Below are positions 11,773 to 22,139 of a DNA stretch of 64,000 bases, piece by piece (positions within the stretch are counted from its first letter, which is position 1; every line of letters begins with the position of its first letter). The position numbers and the translations under genes are program-made. The notes under the pieces are model-generated. The model ran no database searches, was not told where the DNA came from, and saw only the letters and a list, made by a program, of their open reading frames with translations. The stretch is from NCBI GenBank assembly GCA_023053545.1, contig JAKZAN010000004.1:3720001-3784000 (forward strand), written 5' to 3'. The stretch is from Lepidurus packardi (Eukaryota; Arthropoda; Branchiopoda; Notostraca; Triopsidae).

Positions 11773-14567
11773 TTAGGAAGTGCTGCCCCATGTGAGACGT
11801 TCTACGTGGTCAGTCTTGCGTTTGTAAGGTTGTATGAAACCCAAGAGTTGCAATGTTGAGACGCAACGCATAAATCGAGCCCTAAGTGAGGTTTAATTGG
11901 TAAATTAATTCATAAATAAAACAAAAGATGTTTGCTAAACTTACTGTAAAGAAGGGTCCACTTGACGAGCGTCTTCTTCGTTACGATTGGGCTGCAATAC
12001 TACACTAAATGCCTAAATTGAATAGTCCGTAAATACGCAACAGAGAATAGATACGAAGCAAAATGTAATTCTAGATTACTTGAAGCCAATCATAAAGGTT
12101 AATGAGTTTACCACACTCCAAATGTAACTTATAGGCAATCGACAGATCCGGCATTGTTGCGAGTACCGAAGTTCTGTCTTGAACTTTGCAGCAGGAACAC
12201 TAACCAAGATATTTTTTAAAAAAAGAAAAAGTTAACTTCATAAATCGCAAGGCATATCAAGTAAATGGTACTTTACCTGCAGGTAAGAATGGGGATCTTG
12301 TAAAGCTTTTTGCAAAGCAGCACGAGGAGCAGGAGTTACGTAGTTTTTTACACTGGCAATGTTATCCATAAAGAAAATTTCATAGAAAGGCAAGCCGGTA
12401 ACCTGCGGGAAACTTTCTAAGTATTCCCTAAGACTGTCCAGTAATTCCTTTTTCACGACCTCGAACACTGTAGTTGGCTTTTTACTCTTGGCTGCTGATA
12501 AGAGTTTCTGTTCAGAGCATTTTTAGATCAGTATAAGCTTCGCAGCAAAGCAAACTTGCTTCTTGAACTAAGTATGTACCTCTTGGAGTTGAAACCGATC
12601 CATTTTTTCAGCTTTTTTAAACACAGGAGGGCTGCTTTTGGGTTCGTCAGTCAACGAATCAAACTTGCTCAGAGCAACGGATAAACGACAGAGCAATCTT
12701 TGCGTTTCGGGATCAGTTTCTGTACCTAAACAAGACTTAGATTGCTCCGGAAAGATGTTTGTGTAGAGGAAAAGAACTGAGAAACATAGAAAATTCATAT
12801 AACTAAGAAACATACACTATATTACTTGGCAAATCTTGAATTATCGACTGAATTCTCTCTTCCAGTTCAATCCGAGAACTCATTTTCAGCATCTGCATCA
12901 AATTAGTATAATCTTCCGAACCACACAACGGTTCGGCTAAAATGGAGCAATATATTTCTCGTAACTAGAGACCCCACAAAAAGTTTGGATTATACGCGGT
13001 TTAAAGATGAAAAATATTTTCAAACCTGCTTCCCAAAAGGCGGGCCCGGTAAACCAGCGCAAAGCTTGTGCAAAACCAAAGCTACGAACTTCATTTGGCC
13101 AAATAAAGGGTAAAATCTCGTAACTTGTTCACTCAGAAAAGTCTACACATGTAAAACTGTTAAAATAACTTTGCTAAACCAATTAGAAACTAGAAAAAAA
13201 ATTCACTTTAAATTTGTTATCGTCAATCAGCAAACAGGCTTGCTTAGTGTTCGCTTCAATGTATCGGCGAAACGAACCCAATTGCCGGAATAGTTCAAAG
13301 TCTTCTCTTGTTAAGGAATTGAGCCGGTTGATTATCTTGTTTTGGGGGCAGCATAATATCGACTGTGGTGAGCTACAAAAGTGTTCAAACACACAAACCT
13401 GGGAAAAAAATTAATATTGTGAAATTAGTACGTCGACGATATATATAATGATTACTTTCAGATTGCGAGTGAAAGTGTTCACTGATAAGTCGTGGTACAG
13501 AAACACGTCTAAAAGGAGGCGAAGGACTTTGGGTCCCAACTTCACTTTGGAATCCGGCTCCATTATGATCGTCTCTAGGATATGATTGAGCAAATGTACG
13601 GACGGTCGAGCACTGAAGGCCTGGCAAGAAAGACTAGATGACACTGAAGAATGCAAATTTCTTTGGACCAAAGATGGCGATGTAGCAATGCCGAAAATTA
13701 AAACCCAAGGCACTTTAGGGCGGTACGATCTATACAAATAAATATTAACTCAACCATGGCTAATTTTACTTTTAGTTTATACTTGAGAATCAGAATAAAA
13801 TCCTGTAAAGCTTTAGGATTCAAAACTTCGAAGTCTTGCAGCACAATAACCACTGGTTTGTGATCTTTCAAAGCCGTATACCATGACACTAACGATGGCA
13901 ATACTTGCCGCCTCTTTTTCGACTTGGTCCCGCAAGTAGCGAGATCCTCTTTGTCAACCTCATCGTCTTCGTCTTCCCAATCGTCGCAGTCGGCTTTCAC
14001 GATCTGTACTACAGTCTGAGACACAAGGTGTTTGATGGTGGGACAGTCCTTAGCTCGCAGACAAGCCACGTGAGGAGTGCAGCGAGATTTGATTTCCGAG
14101 TCTAGTAAAGCTAACAATGCCTGATGATCCGATACGTTTACACCAATAGTCAAATATGCAGTTGGAATAGTTTCTTCTTGGGTATGATGAATTGATTGCA
14201 CATATTGGACAACTTGTCCCAATAATTCTGCATGGCTTTGTTCTTGCAAATTCTAGGAATTAATCAAGGTTAGTTAATTGAGATTAACTAGATTAGTTAA
14301 GTCCAAACTTACCTTGATTGTGTCTTCTATTTCTTCCCAAACTTGCTTATAGACTTCGTACCGCAGCTTGGATTGCATTTCAGGACCTTCGAAGGCAGCA
14401 GGAACAAGTAGTTGTAAATCATGAGTCGGCTTGGTTGCAACAATTTTCCTCTTCCGACCATTTTGCGATCCTTGAAACAAGAAGCATCCCTAATTGTACA
14501 AATATTTTAACTGAAATTTAGGCTAACAATAAGCCGTAAGTACCTTCGAAAAAGAACTCGTAGCCAT
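11773..14567 (-). CDS. ORC3: Origin recognition complex subunit 3
   Basis: ORC3 is a structural subunit of the six-part ORC that marks replication origins and loads MCM with CDC6 and CDT1. Twelve minus-strand exons join in phase: 14567-14544, 14489-14313, 14252-13783, 13729-13456, 13398-13207, 13142-13026, 12964-12826, 12725-12580, 12507-12277, 12199-12080, 12012-11945 and 11881-11773. They code 688 residues (human about 711). The start [13 protein letters not shown] is nearly the vertebrate ORC3 N-terminus. Further landmarks are the AAA+-like core with ALQDFILIL and [24 protein letters not shown], the [21 protein letters not shown] block, and the C-terminal [12 protein letters not shown]. 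An acidic insert ([14 protein letters not shown]) lies in the N-terminal third. The upstream side is abutted by the TIR element whose left target duplication is only 32 bp from the ATG, so the promoter may be altered. Confidence 0.95.
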
Positions 14568-14626
14568 TATTAAAACGCAGGGAGAAAATTAAACCTTGCA
14601 TATGTTGCGACCCAAGTAGAGCCTCT

Positions 14627-14667
14627 ACCCGAGTTCGAACTCGGGTAACCCAAGTTCGAACTCGGGT
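14627..14667. repeat. left subterminal TTCGAA palindrome pair
   Basis: Two adjacent 20-mers are ACCCGAGTTCGAACTCGGGT (14627-14646, a perfect palindrome) and ACCCAAGTTCGAACTCGGGT (14648-14667, one mismatched pair). They lie 10 bp inside the left terminal repeat of the TIR element. Related copies occur at 17049-17093, 17483-17523, about 17686-17726 and 18861-18900. Positions near both ends suggest binding sites for a transposase-like protein; this is inference. Confidence 0.85.
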
Positions 14668-15150
14668 AGCAATATTTGACACTAAAGTTCTCCACACCTA
14701 CACAGTTTTTGCAAGTGAAATTAACAATACCGTTTATTGCTTTAGTTATCTTTAATTTGGCATTATTACCTTGGCAGTAATTTCACAACTTATTTAAATA
14801 TGTATCTTCGAAGTTTACATGACAAGTTTTGTTTACAGTGGAGTGTAGACTACTTTACTTGGAGGCGTTGCATGTAGGAGGGGCTACTTAGAACTGCAGT
14901 TTACGCCACTTGTGTCGACTTTCATCACTAAAGAGTAGAGTTGTGCTTGTCACTCCTCAATTTATATGTATCATTATTTTTATTATTGTTTTTGGGGTAC
15001 AGTACTTGAAAAGTTTGTTGGTAACTAATGTTCACTCATATAATAACAGTAGCTCAAACGTATAGCATGCAGAAGTTGGATATCCAGGTATGGTTATTAT
15101 AATAATAATATTGAATTACAAGTTGGAATTTATGATTCACTATACCCTAC

Positions 15151-16803
15151 TTATTTATCATCAACATCAAGTAAGGTTTGCCAGAGACGAAGACTTCGTC
15201 TCTGGCAAACCTTACTTGATGTTCGAAGTAGTTCAATTTGTTTTCTTGTCAGCCATCTAAGCCTCAAAAACATATAGATGATGGCAGGGAGGGCAAATAC
15301 TGTGGCGGCAGTAATCACAACAGCCCAACAGTATAGTAAAAATTGGGTCAAGAAGCTTTGGGTCAGACAGACATACGAAATTTCGTCACTCAGATTATTA
15401 AAAATAGGTTTTGAATCTTGAACTGCTTTTTCGAACAACTTGTATCTGATTTCCCAATTTGGGTCTAATGTACTTTTTTTCTGTAGGTCTTCCATAATGT
15501 CTTTGGTAATTTGCGTTAATCCTTGATGATTTGGTTTTGGGAGTTGCACAACAGGATATGGTAAGTTAAAATCTAAATCGGAAAAGATATTTTTTACGTC
15601 TATAGTGCTGGTGTGGATTGTATAATTATTAAGTTTTTCCAAGTTTGCCGGAAAGGTCCATCACCCGGAGTGAGCTGAGCAGCCATCCGGTAGTTCTAAG
15701 ATGCCCACATCATTTAGCTGGACACTGGAACTCTTGCTGTAGGCTTCTGGACGTCGTCTTCTGGGCAAGATATTGTAAGTTGCATTGGTTGAGGTATTGA
15801 ATAGATCCATTTTTTTTTCCCAAGGTAATGACGCCATGGCCTGCCGTCTATTCGGACTGTCTTTTTGCACAATTCCGCAATCAAGACAGTATCATTAAAG
15901 AACGCAGCATACAAGCAAGAGCGCCCATGGATGCCACGCGTGAGGGCTTTACTGGTGGAGCAAATCTTCGCTGATCCTGTTGTACAAGTTTCTGCCAATT
16001 CTGAGGAAGTATAATTCAACATACTACTGTCTGTCGCTTGTTAAGCCGAGATAATCGTATTGTGTCTCATAGACAACTGAGAAATTCCCTCCAGGTAAAA
16101 AAGTCGGTAGAGTTATTAGTTGATAAAGATCAAGTGTAGTACTTAAATCTTGTAGTGGTATGTCCACGAAGATTTTCAGTGTGCCTTGGAGTGTTGCTGC
16201 TGAACGCACCCGGAATTCCTGATAATGGGTCCACATGTTCCCTGGTTCTGCCGCCTTTGTTACGACCCAGTTGCGGGATAGGTAGCGGCTTACTTCTTGA
16301 AGAATTTGCCATAGCTCTGTTGGAGGAATTATGTTTGGTGAAAGTCGTCCTGACGCTATTGTTGACAAGCCCGTGTTCATGTTATTAACGTTTTGGTGTA
16401 ACCAAAGTATAATGGTACCAAGGGTATGATAAGCGTTGTCCAATTTTCGAGCAAAATTCCACGTAAACGCATAAAAATCTCCAAATTCTGCAATCACAGC
16501 TTCGAGGTCTTCAACACTACTGGCAAGGCTACTCACTGCTTTCGTAATTTTTGAAATAGCGTCCACATTTTTCCGGACCTGCAGGTACGTGCCGTTTAGT
16601 AATGTAGCCTGTTGTTCTTCTAAATGATACAGCATTCTATTGTCCTTTGTTATCCTGCTGAATTTTCGGTTAATGTCTTCTAGATCTTTGCTGCTAAGGG
16701 TGCCAAAAAGCCAGCGCAAGACTTCACCTCCACCGTTAAGGATTCCCCGTTTTTGCCTCGGAATTAAGTTGGGGGTTGAATCTTCGTATGAAATGGCCTT
16801 CAT
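15151..16803 (-). pseudogene. env: envelope/F-protein-like gene, degraded (endogenous retroelement type)
   Basis: The reading frame resembles the fusion (F1/TM) part of insect errantivirus Env and baculovirus F proteins. It has a furin-like RQKR site near its start (about 16750), a glycine-rich fusion-peptide-like stretch, long coiled helices, a cysteine-bearing membrane-proximal domain ending in GCSAHSG, and a C-terminal transmembrane segment (about 15240-15310) with a short basic tail. The start is not established, and no SU or signal peptide was recognised. Breaks: a TAG stop with a one-base frame change at about 16024; a second shift at about 15720-15750 that returns to the original frame; and an in-frame TGA at 15661. 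The segments 16803-16024 and 15870-15151 therefore share one frame and the middle is displaced. It is not functional as read, unless these are assembly errors. It lies inside the TIR element and has no gag or pol beside it. Confidence 0.75.
15163..15223. repeat. perfect 61-bp palindrome in the env 3' end
   Basis: Left arm 15163-15192 and right arm 15194-15223 are exact 30-base reverse complements around a single A at 15193. It codes most of the last residues of the env-like frame. Arms with no decay indicate a recent templated fold-back event, or an assembly or library artefact. Confidence 0.9.
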
Positions 16804-17043
16804 TAGTGTCTCTTAGGTATCTCAATGTTAGGTGTCTCAAGGTACTGTTAATGGCGTCCAGTTCAATTTTGATTTGTCTATTTTCGTCGTTTCGTTTTGT
16901 TTGCATTTCTTTGATGAATTTTAGCATTGCGGTGTCGAGTTTCTCTATGCTACGTTGGCGACTGTCTGTGAAGGTCAGATGTTTGATTTGCGTTCTGTTG
17001 TTTTGCGCAGAGAAAGGGCTTTTTCTACACAATACCGAACTTA

Positions 17044-18113
17044 GGCTCCCCAAGTTCGAACTCGGGTAACCCGAGTTCGAACTCGGGGAGCCCAAGTTCA
17101 AGAAATCCCCATAAGCGTCCTATTTTGAGAGAGTTTTTATAAGATTTAATAGCATACTTAACCTGTTGATGTAATAAATTAAGTGGTTTATCTTTGTGCT
17201 GTGAACGTGCTATGAGAAGGGGCTTTTTCTACACAATACCGAACTCGGGTTCCCAAAAGTTAGAACTCTATCGGTAATAGCCCTATATTGTTCAAGAATT
17301 GAGACAATATTGTAAAATTTGATTGAATAAAAATCTTGCTTATGATTTTAAAAAGTTTGAGAGACCTTTCGTAAAATTGTATAAAATAATAAGCTTGTTG
17401 ATGTAATAAATTAAGTGGTTTCTCTTTTTGTCGTGAACTAGCTGTGAATAGTCCTTTCTCTACGCAATACTGAACTTGGGTTCCCCGAGTTCGAACTCGG
17501 GTTACCCGAGTTCGAACTTGGGGAACCCAAGTTCAGTATTGCGTAGAGAAAGGACTATTCACAGCTAGTTCACGACAAAAAGAGAAACCACTTAATTTAT
17601 TACATCAACTGGTTTAGTGTGCTATTAAATCTTATAAAAACTCTCCCAAAATAGGACGCTTATGGGGATTTCTTGAACTTGGGCTCCCCGAGTTCGAACT
17701 CGGGTTACCCGAGTTCGAACTTGGGGAGCCCAAGTTCAGTATTGCGTAGAGAAAGGACTATTCACAGCTAGTTCACGACAAAAAGAGAAACCACTTAATT
17801 TATTACATCAACAAGCTTATTATTTTATACAATTTTACGAAAGGTCTCTCAAACTTTTTAAAATCATAAGCAAGATTTTTATTCAATCAAATTTTACAAT
17901 ATTGTCTCAATTCTTGAACAATATAGGGCTATTACCGATAGAGTTCTAACTTTTGGGAACCCGAGTTCGGTATTGTGTAGAAAAAGCCCCTTCTCATAGC
18001 ACGTTCACAGCACAAAGATAAACCACTTAATTTATTACATCAACAGGTTAAGTATGCTATTAAATCTTATAAAAACTCTCTCAAAATAGGACGCTTATGG
18101 GGAATTCTTGAGC
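17044..18113. repeat. nested inverted-repeat array with TTCGAA palindromes
   Basis: Sequence 17096 to about 17490 reappears in reverse complement at about 17719-18113. Inside it, 17397-17609 is itself a near-perfect palindrome of about 213 bp centred near 17503. A further similar unit is centred near 17706. Each centre carries paired CCCGAGTTCGAACTYGGG-type 18-mers. Shared modules include TTGATGTAATAAATTAAGTGG and GACGCTTATGGGGA. It was probably formed by successive fold-back duplications within the TIR element. There are no open frames of note. Confidence 0.85.
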
Positions 18114-18826
18114 TATATGTTTACCCAATAGTTCGAACTTATGCTGGGTAGCTCAAGTTCAGTATTATGTAGAGAGAGCACTTTTTCCATCGCATTTTCA
18201 GAACAAAAAGAAACCAGTTAATTAATTTAATCAAGTTTACTACTCTATCATATGTATCGATTTTATTTAATACGCGAATACAAAGAGACCGAGCAACGCG
18301 GTCTCCTTTTCTTAACAACAACAAAAAAGTTTATTAACACTTTATTCACTATTTTAACTGCATGAACAATACATGAAACGCAACGGTGTAATCACTAAGA
18401 AAGGGTTACATTCACAAGTACAAACTTGAATAGAAAGTAGGAGATTTGACACAACGAAGGTCTATGTTTGGATGTCGAATGAGAAGTTTTAAGCATCCTT
18501 CGATTTCTATGAAATATATAAATACAAAATAGATTTAAAATGAATCTGTGTCTAAGTTAAGTAACTTCACATAAGTTCACTAAATCTTTTCCGTTAAAAG
18601 AGATACCATTTGTTTATATTTTTGTTCACGGCTTGAATAAAGAAAGAATAACAATTTTCATAAGCTTTATACTGGAGAGAAAATACAATTAACAGCGACT
18701 CCAACGGATCATGTTTGCAAGTAGATAAAGTCACACCCAAAGCTACACCCTTCTTTTGGAAAATGCCACGCCTCTGCAAAATGTGTCACGTCAAATATAA
18801 AGTTCATACTTTTAAGCATCGAACTT

Positions 18827-18924
18827 GGGCAGATGCCTCGCGTCCCAAGTTCAGTGTCTACCCAAGTACGAACTTGGGCTGCCCGAGCTCGAACTCGGGC
18901 AGATATCGAACTTGGGTCGCAACA
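18827..18924. repeat. right subterminal palindromes and right TIR
   Basis: Degenerate copies of the element motif lie here: CCCAAGTACGAACTTGGG (18861-18878) and GCCCGAGCTCGAACTCGGGC (18881-18900). The 15-bp right terminal repeat 18910-18924 follows. The layout mirrors 14603-14667 at the left end. Confidence 0.75.
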
Positions 18925-18928
18925 CATA

Positions 18929-19104
18929 CAGTACGTTTACAAAAAACGACCCAAACAAAACGTCTGTCGTAATGGCCCGCAACTTGCGCTTTTGAAAACA
19001 GCGCTGCGAATAGCCGTCCATTCGGAACGGCTATTCGTGTTCCCATACAGTTGCGGGCCATTAGGACAGTACGCTTTGTTTGGGCCGTTTTTTTAAACGT
19101 ACTG
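18929..19104. mobile_element. Tc1/mariner-type fold-back MITE (TA duplication)
   Basis: This 176-bp element starts CAGTACGTTTA and ends with the complement TAAACGTACTG. It is flanked by TA on both sides (18927-18928 and 19105-19106). Nearly the whole length folds on itself, with arms including CCCAAACAAA, ATGGCCCGCAACT and GAATAGCCGT. CAGT ends plus a TA target fit Tc1/mariner MITEs. It lies 187 bp upstream of the SH3BGRL-like start and abuts the right target duplication of the 4.3-kb element. Confidence 0.75.
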
Positions 19105-19290
19105 TACACGAACGTTTTCCCGCCTTGTTCACGTTCAGAGCGTTCCGATAGAAAGCGAACTACAAACGGAAAGTAAAAAGCGTTCGCAGTTCAAGAACTC
19201 AAGTGGCAACTCCCAAAGCGAGCGAAAACATTCGGGCCAAAGCAAGGGTTTTGACGCGATAAACTTGTTGTGGCAAAGGCATACACCAAA

Positions 19291-20859
19291 ATGGTTGTTA
19301 AACTGTACATCTCGAGTGTTTCAGGAAATAAGGAGGTAAGTTGCTTTCACATATTCTACTAAATTGGGCTACTTTATTTCGGTGTAAAGTTTAAGCAAGT
19401 AATGCGAGGAGCAGAAAGGAAAAATCACGCAAAGGTTGGGTTTGAGTGAGACAAAAATGTTACAGTGACACATACCGTCTGAACTGAAGCTATTGCTCGG
19501 TTCCGGGTTGGCAAGTATCGCTGTTTTTCTTTAATTTTTCCTTCTTACCTTTGCGTGGTATTTTTGTGGTCCAAACCGACTTTTTATGTTCTACTTTTTC
19601 GAATAGGTTAAGAAACGGCAAATGAAAGCAACTCTCATTCTGGAAAGTAAAGGTGTGGAATTTCAAACCATCGATATATCCGATCCTGGCCGACAAGATG
19701 ACCGCAAGTTTATGCAGGCGAATGCCAAGGCTAAAGCTAATGCGCGGAATCCTATTCCTCCACAATTTTTCAATGAAGAAGAATACTGTGGGGTAAGTTT
19801 CAAATTAATTATAAAACACTTAGGAGAGAAATAAATCTTCTACGGTTACTATAGGAGTACGAAGGTTTCGACGAAGCCAATGAAACAGATACGTTAGAAG
19901 ACTTTCTAAAACTGCCACGCGGAACTTTGCCTCAGGTTCCCATAATTAACCACGACATTAATGGCCTGAACAGCCGGGAAGTTTCACTAGAGCCAGAACT
20001 TGCCGAAACCTTGGCCAAAAATGTCATGCCGAGGTAAATTTTAACAACTCTTTAAATATAAGTGGTTGGCAATTGATATGCATATTGTGTTCTGAATAAT
20101 GAAGACTGGCAGCACAAACATTGCAAGAAGCCAAAGCTACAGAAGACAACGACGAAGAGGCCGAAGAGAAAACGAGATTGAAAGACGAAGAGAATGGGAA
20201 TGGTTGGGGCGAAGAAGGTGGGAAAGGTACCTGGCGCGATTTGGGTGGGGGAACTGATGATCAGGATCTGGATGTGGAGTCAGAGGTTCAGCTTGCGAAC
20301 CAAAGTTTAACTTCTAGCCATCCCGGTTTTGACAATAAGAATCGAACTGGTGGCACCACGAGCGACGATGATACAGTACATGGCCAGGATGACCAGGAGA
20401 AGGAAGATGAGGAGGAAGAAGAGGAGGAAGAGGAAGAAAACGGTAATATTCTGAATTTTCTGAATTTTAATTTACTTTCTGGCTTTACCTAATTAATTGT
20501 GGATGCTAACACGGCTTTGGTAACGATGCTGGGGCTTTTTCTTTTTGATTTCCCCTAATTACTTCACGCTTATGGTGATGGGGAAAAGGCATGGAAGAAA
20601 TGTCAACCACGGTGGCCACGTCGGAACAGTTCCTCGAGTTTTCCTACAAACAAGTGCAAGGTGTGATTTAACTATTTTTGGTAACGCGTACGGCACGAGC
20701 TTAATTTACTTTAATATTTCTGTATTTTTCCAATTGTTTTGCAAAATGTTATCAATAACTTCGTTTACTAAAACGAAAAATCGTTATAGCACATACAAAA
20801 AGATTGTCGTGTAGATACCAATTGCTGATTTTTTCTTACATTTTGCAGGTGAAGATTAA
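19291..20859 (+). CDS. SH3BGRL: SH3-domain-binding glutamic acid-rich protein (SH3BGRL family)
   Basis: This is a thioredoxin-fold (glutaredoxin-like) adaptor with no redox CXXC, of the family of Drosophila Sh3beta. Six exons, 19291-19335, 19607-19792, 19855-20033, 20105-20442, 20589-20660 and 20849-20859, join in phase to code 276 residues. The start MVVKLYISSVSGNKEVKKRQ and the VDI/DPG region match the family. The PLPPQ-type SH3-binding loop appears as NPIPPQFFNEEEYCG, and EYEGFDEANETDTLEDFLKL follows. The C-terminal half is low complexity and acidic, ending in a run of glutamates (about residues 235-250) and a short helical tail. It is longer than the about 115-residue vertebrate SH3BGRL and nearer SH3BGR in having a Glu-rich tail. 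The upstream region holds a MITE, so the promoter is uncertain. Confidence 0.9.
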
Positions 20860-22063
20860 GAGCGTGAGTTTCAAGTGATAGCGGCCGATTGGACTTAGTT
20901 TACACAAAATAACAATTTTTGGTTTGACTTCTTGCTCCCGTTTTACTTCTACTTCTTGAAAAAGTGAGCTTCCTTGTTACTATTATGGGAACTTAATTAA
21001 AATATTGGTTTATGTTGCTCGTGTAAGAAAAGTATATATGTGCTCGTGACACTGATTGATGATGCCCTCCATTTAACTTTAAAATTGCCTCTTAATACTT
21101 GTTGCTCTACCTTTACTCCCTTGATACTTTTTATCTTTACGCGAATCTTCTGGCGTCCTCCCTTTTTTGTTTTCGAGTGCCCTGGATGATATTGTGGTTT
21201 GTACAGATGAAAAGTTATCCATACCAAAGTCAATACAAATGAGTTTGCCTCCTTAATAATTTGGTCTTATCGAATCAACTACTAATGATGTTTCTTAGTA
21301 CATTGTCATGTCTTATCATGTCCAACTCGTTCATGTCGAGAGCGTTGATAAGTTTTCAATGACAGTTTCGCTCGACTGAGAAATAGACGGGCTCGCCCAG
21401 TGCGTACTTTGGCAAGAACACAAAAGCCGTTTAAGTAAGCAAGGGGAGCAGTAAAACTCCCGATTCATGTCATTGGCAGGCGATCTGTTCGTTGCTAGAC
21501 ACAAAAACGAATGTTTTGGCACAACGGAGAGCGCGGGTTCTTGAGGTTAGTGCGCAGAGTTTGTTTATACCGGCTAAACGGAATCTTTGGCCAAAATGCC
21601 ACAGCCAGTAATACTTAAAAATACAGCCTGGAATAATTTCTCTCTCGGAACCTGCAAGCCTGAATTAGCCAAAGCATAATAAATGTAATTTTACAAGAAT
21701 ATAACAGTTTTTTTAATTATTTAAATTAATTTTAAGGAACACGGAAAAATAACTACATGTTACACAAACATTACATAAAAAAGGAAAGCTGTGAAGGTCT
21801 TGTGTAGGTAATTTCTTGAGTCATTTATGGCCTTATTTCCTTACCTTGGCTTCTTTAGTTTATGGCTATATAGATGAATGTGGAACTGTACCTTATTCTT
21901 GAAATAACCCTAGGGCAAAAATGCAGTTTGAATGGCATGACTCATCCAATAATGAGTCTCGTGTTCCGAGACAGGAAAACGGATCTAGTCAGTGACATCC
22001 TTACGTATGACATGTACTAAACCAGCTACGTCACAATTCTGGTGATGTGGATCTCGCAGTGAG
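20860..22063. other. intergenic, no gene seen
   Basis: This is spacer between the SH3BGRL-like gene and the cysteine-rich peptide gene. I see no coding frame with support and no clear repeat. The 3' UTR of SH3BGRL presumably occupies the first few hundred bases. Confidence 0.5.
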
Positions 22064-22072
22064 TATATATAT
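22064..22072 (+). promoter_or_regulatory. TATA box of the cysteine-rich peptide gene
   Basis: TATATATAT lies 68 bp upstream of the ATG at 22140, leaving room for a start site near 22095. It is the only TATA-like run immediately upstream. Confidence 0.5.
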
Positions 22073-22139
22073 TATGGGCAACCTGGTTAAAAGCACTACA
22101 AGTAAGCCGCATTAGGTAGAGTCGGGTTTAAGCTTGGTC

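Larger units (their letters stand above)
14603..18924. mobile_element. 4.3-kb TIR element (TG...CA ends, 4-bp TSD) carrying an env-like gene
   Basis: The ends are perfect 15-bp inverted repeats, TGTTGCGACCCAAGT (14603-14617) and its complement (18910-18924). Both are flanked by the 4-bp direct repeat CATA (14599-14602 and 18925-18928). Ends of the form TGTNR...YNACA with 4-bp duplications are known for Ginger-type DNA transposons, which use a Gypsy-related integrase; assignment here is inference because no integrase or transposase is present. Inside are subterminal 20-bp palindromes centred on TTCGAA near both ends, a degraded minus-strand envelope-like gene (15151-16803), and a large nested inverted array (17044-18113). 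It would be non-autonomous, needing an integrase in trans. No LTRs, gag or pol were seen. Confidence 0.75.

Noticed and set aside
14627..14667. tRNA T-arm-like GTTCGAA motifs as possible tRNA genes
   Set aside because: No acceptor, D-arm or anticodon stems surround them, and the motif is a symmetric palindrome repeated through the element.
16736..17101. 121-codon minus-strand frame just upstream of the env-like gene, a possible surface subunit
   Set aside because: Its first 30 residues are read through the TTCGAA palindromes (Ser/Gly/Leu repeats) and the rest lacks a signal peptide or cysteines. I see no support for it as an envelope surface domain.
17044..18113. CRISPR-like repeat array
   Set aside because: The repeats are inverted and nested rather than direct with unique spacers, and the genome is eukaryotic.
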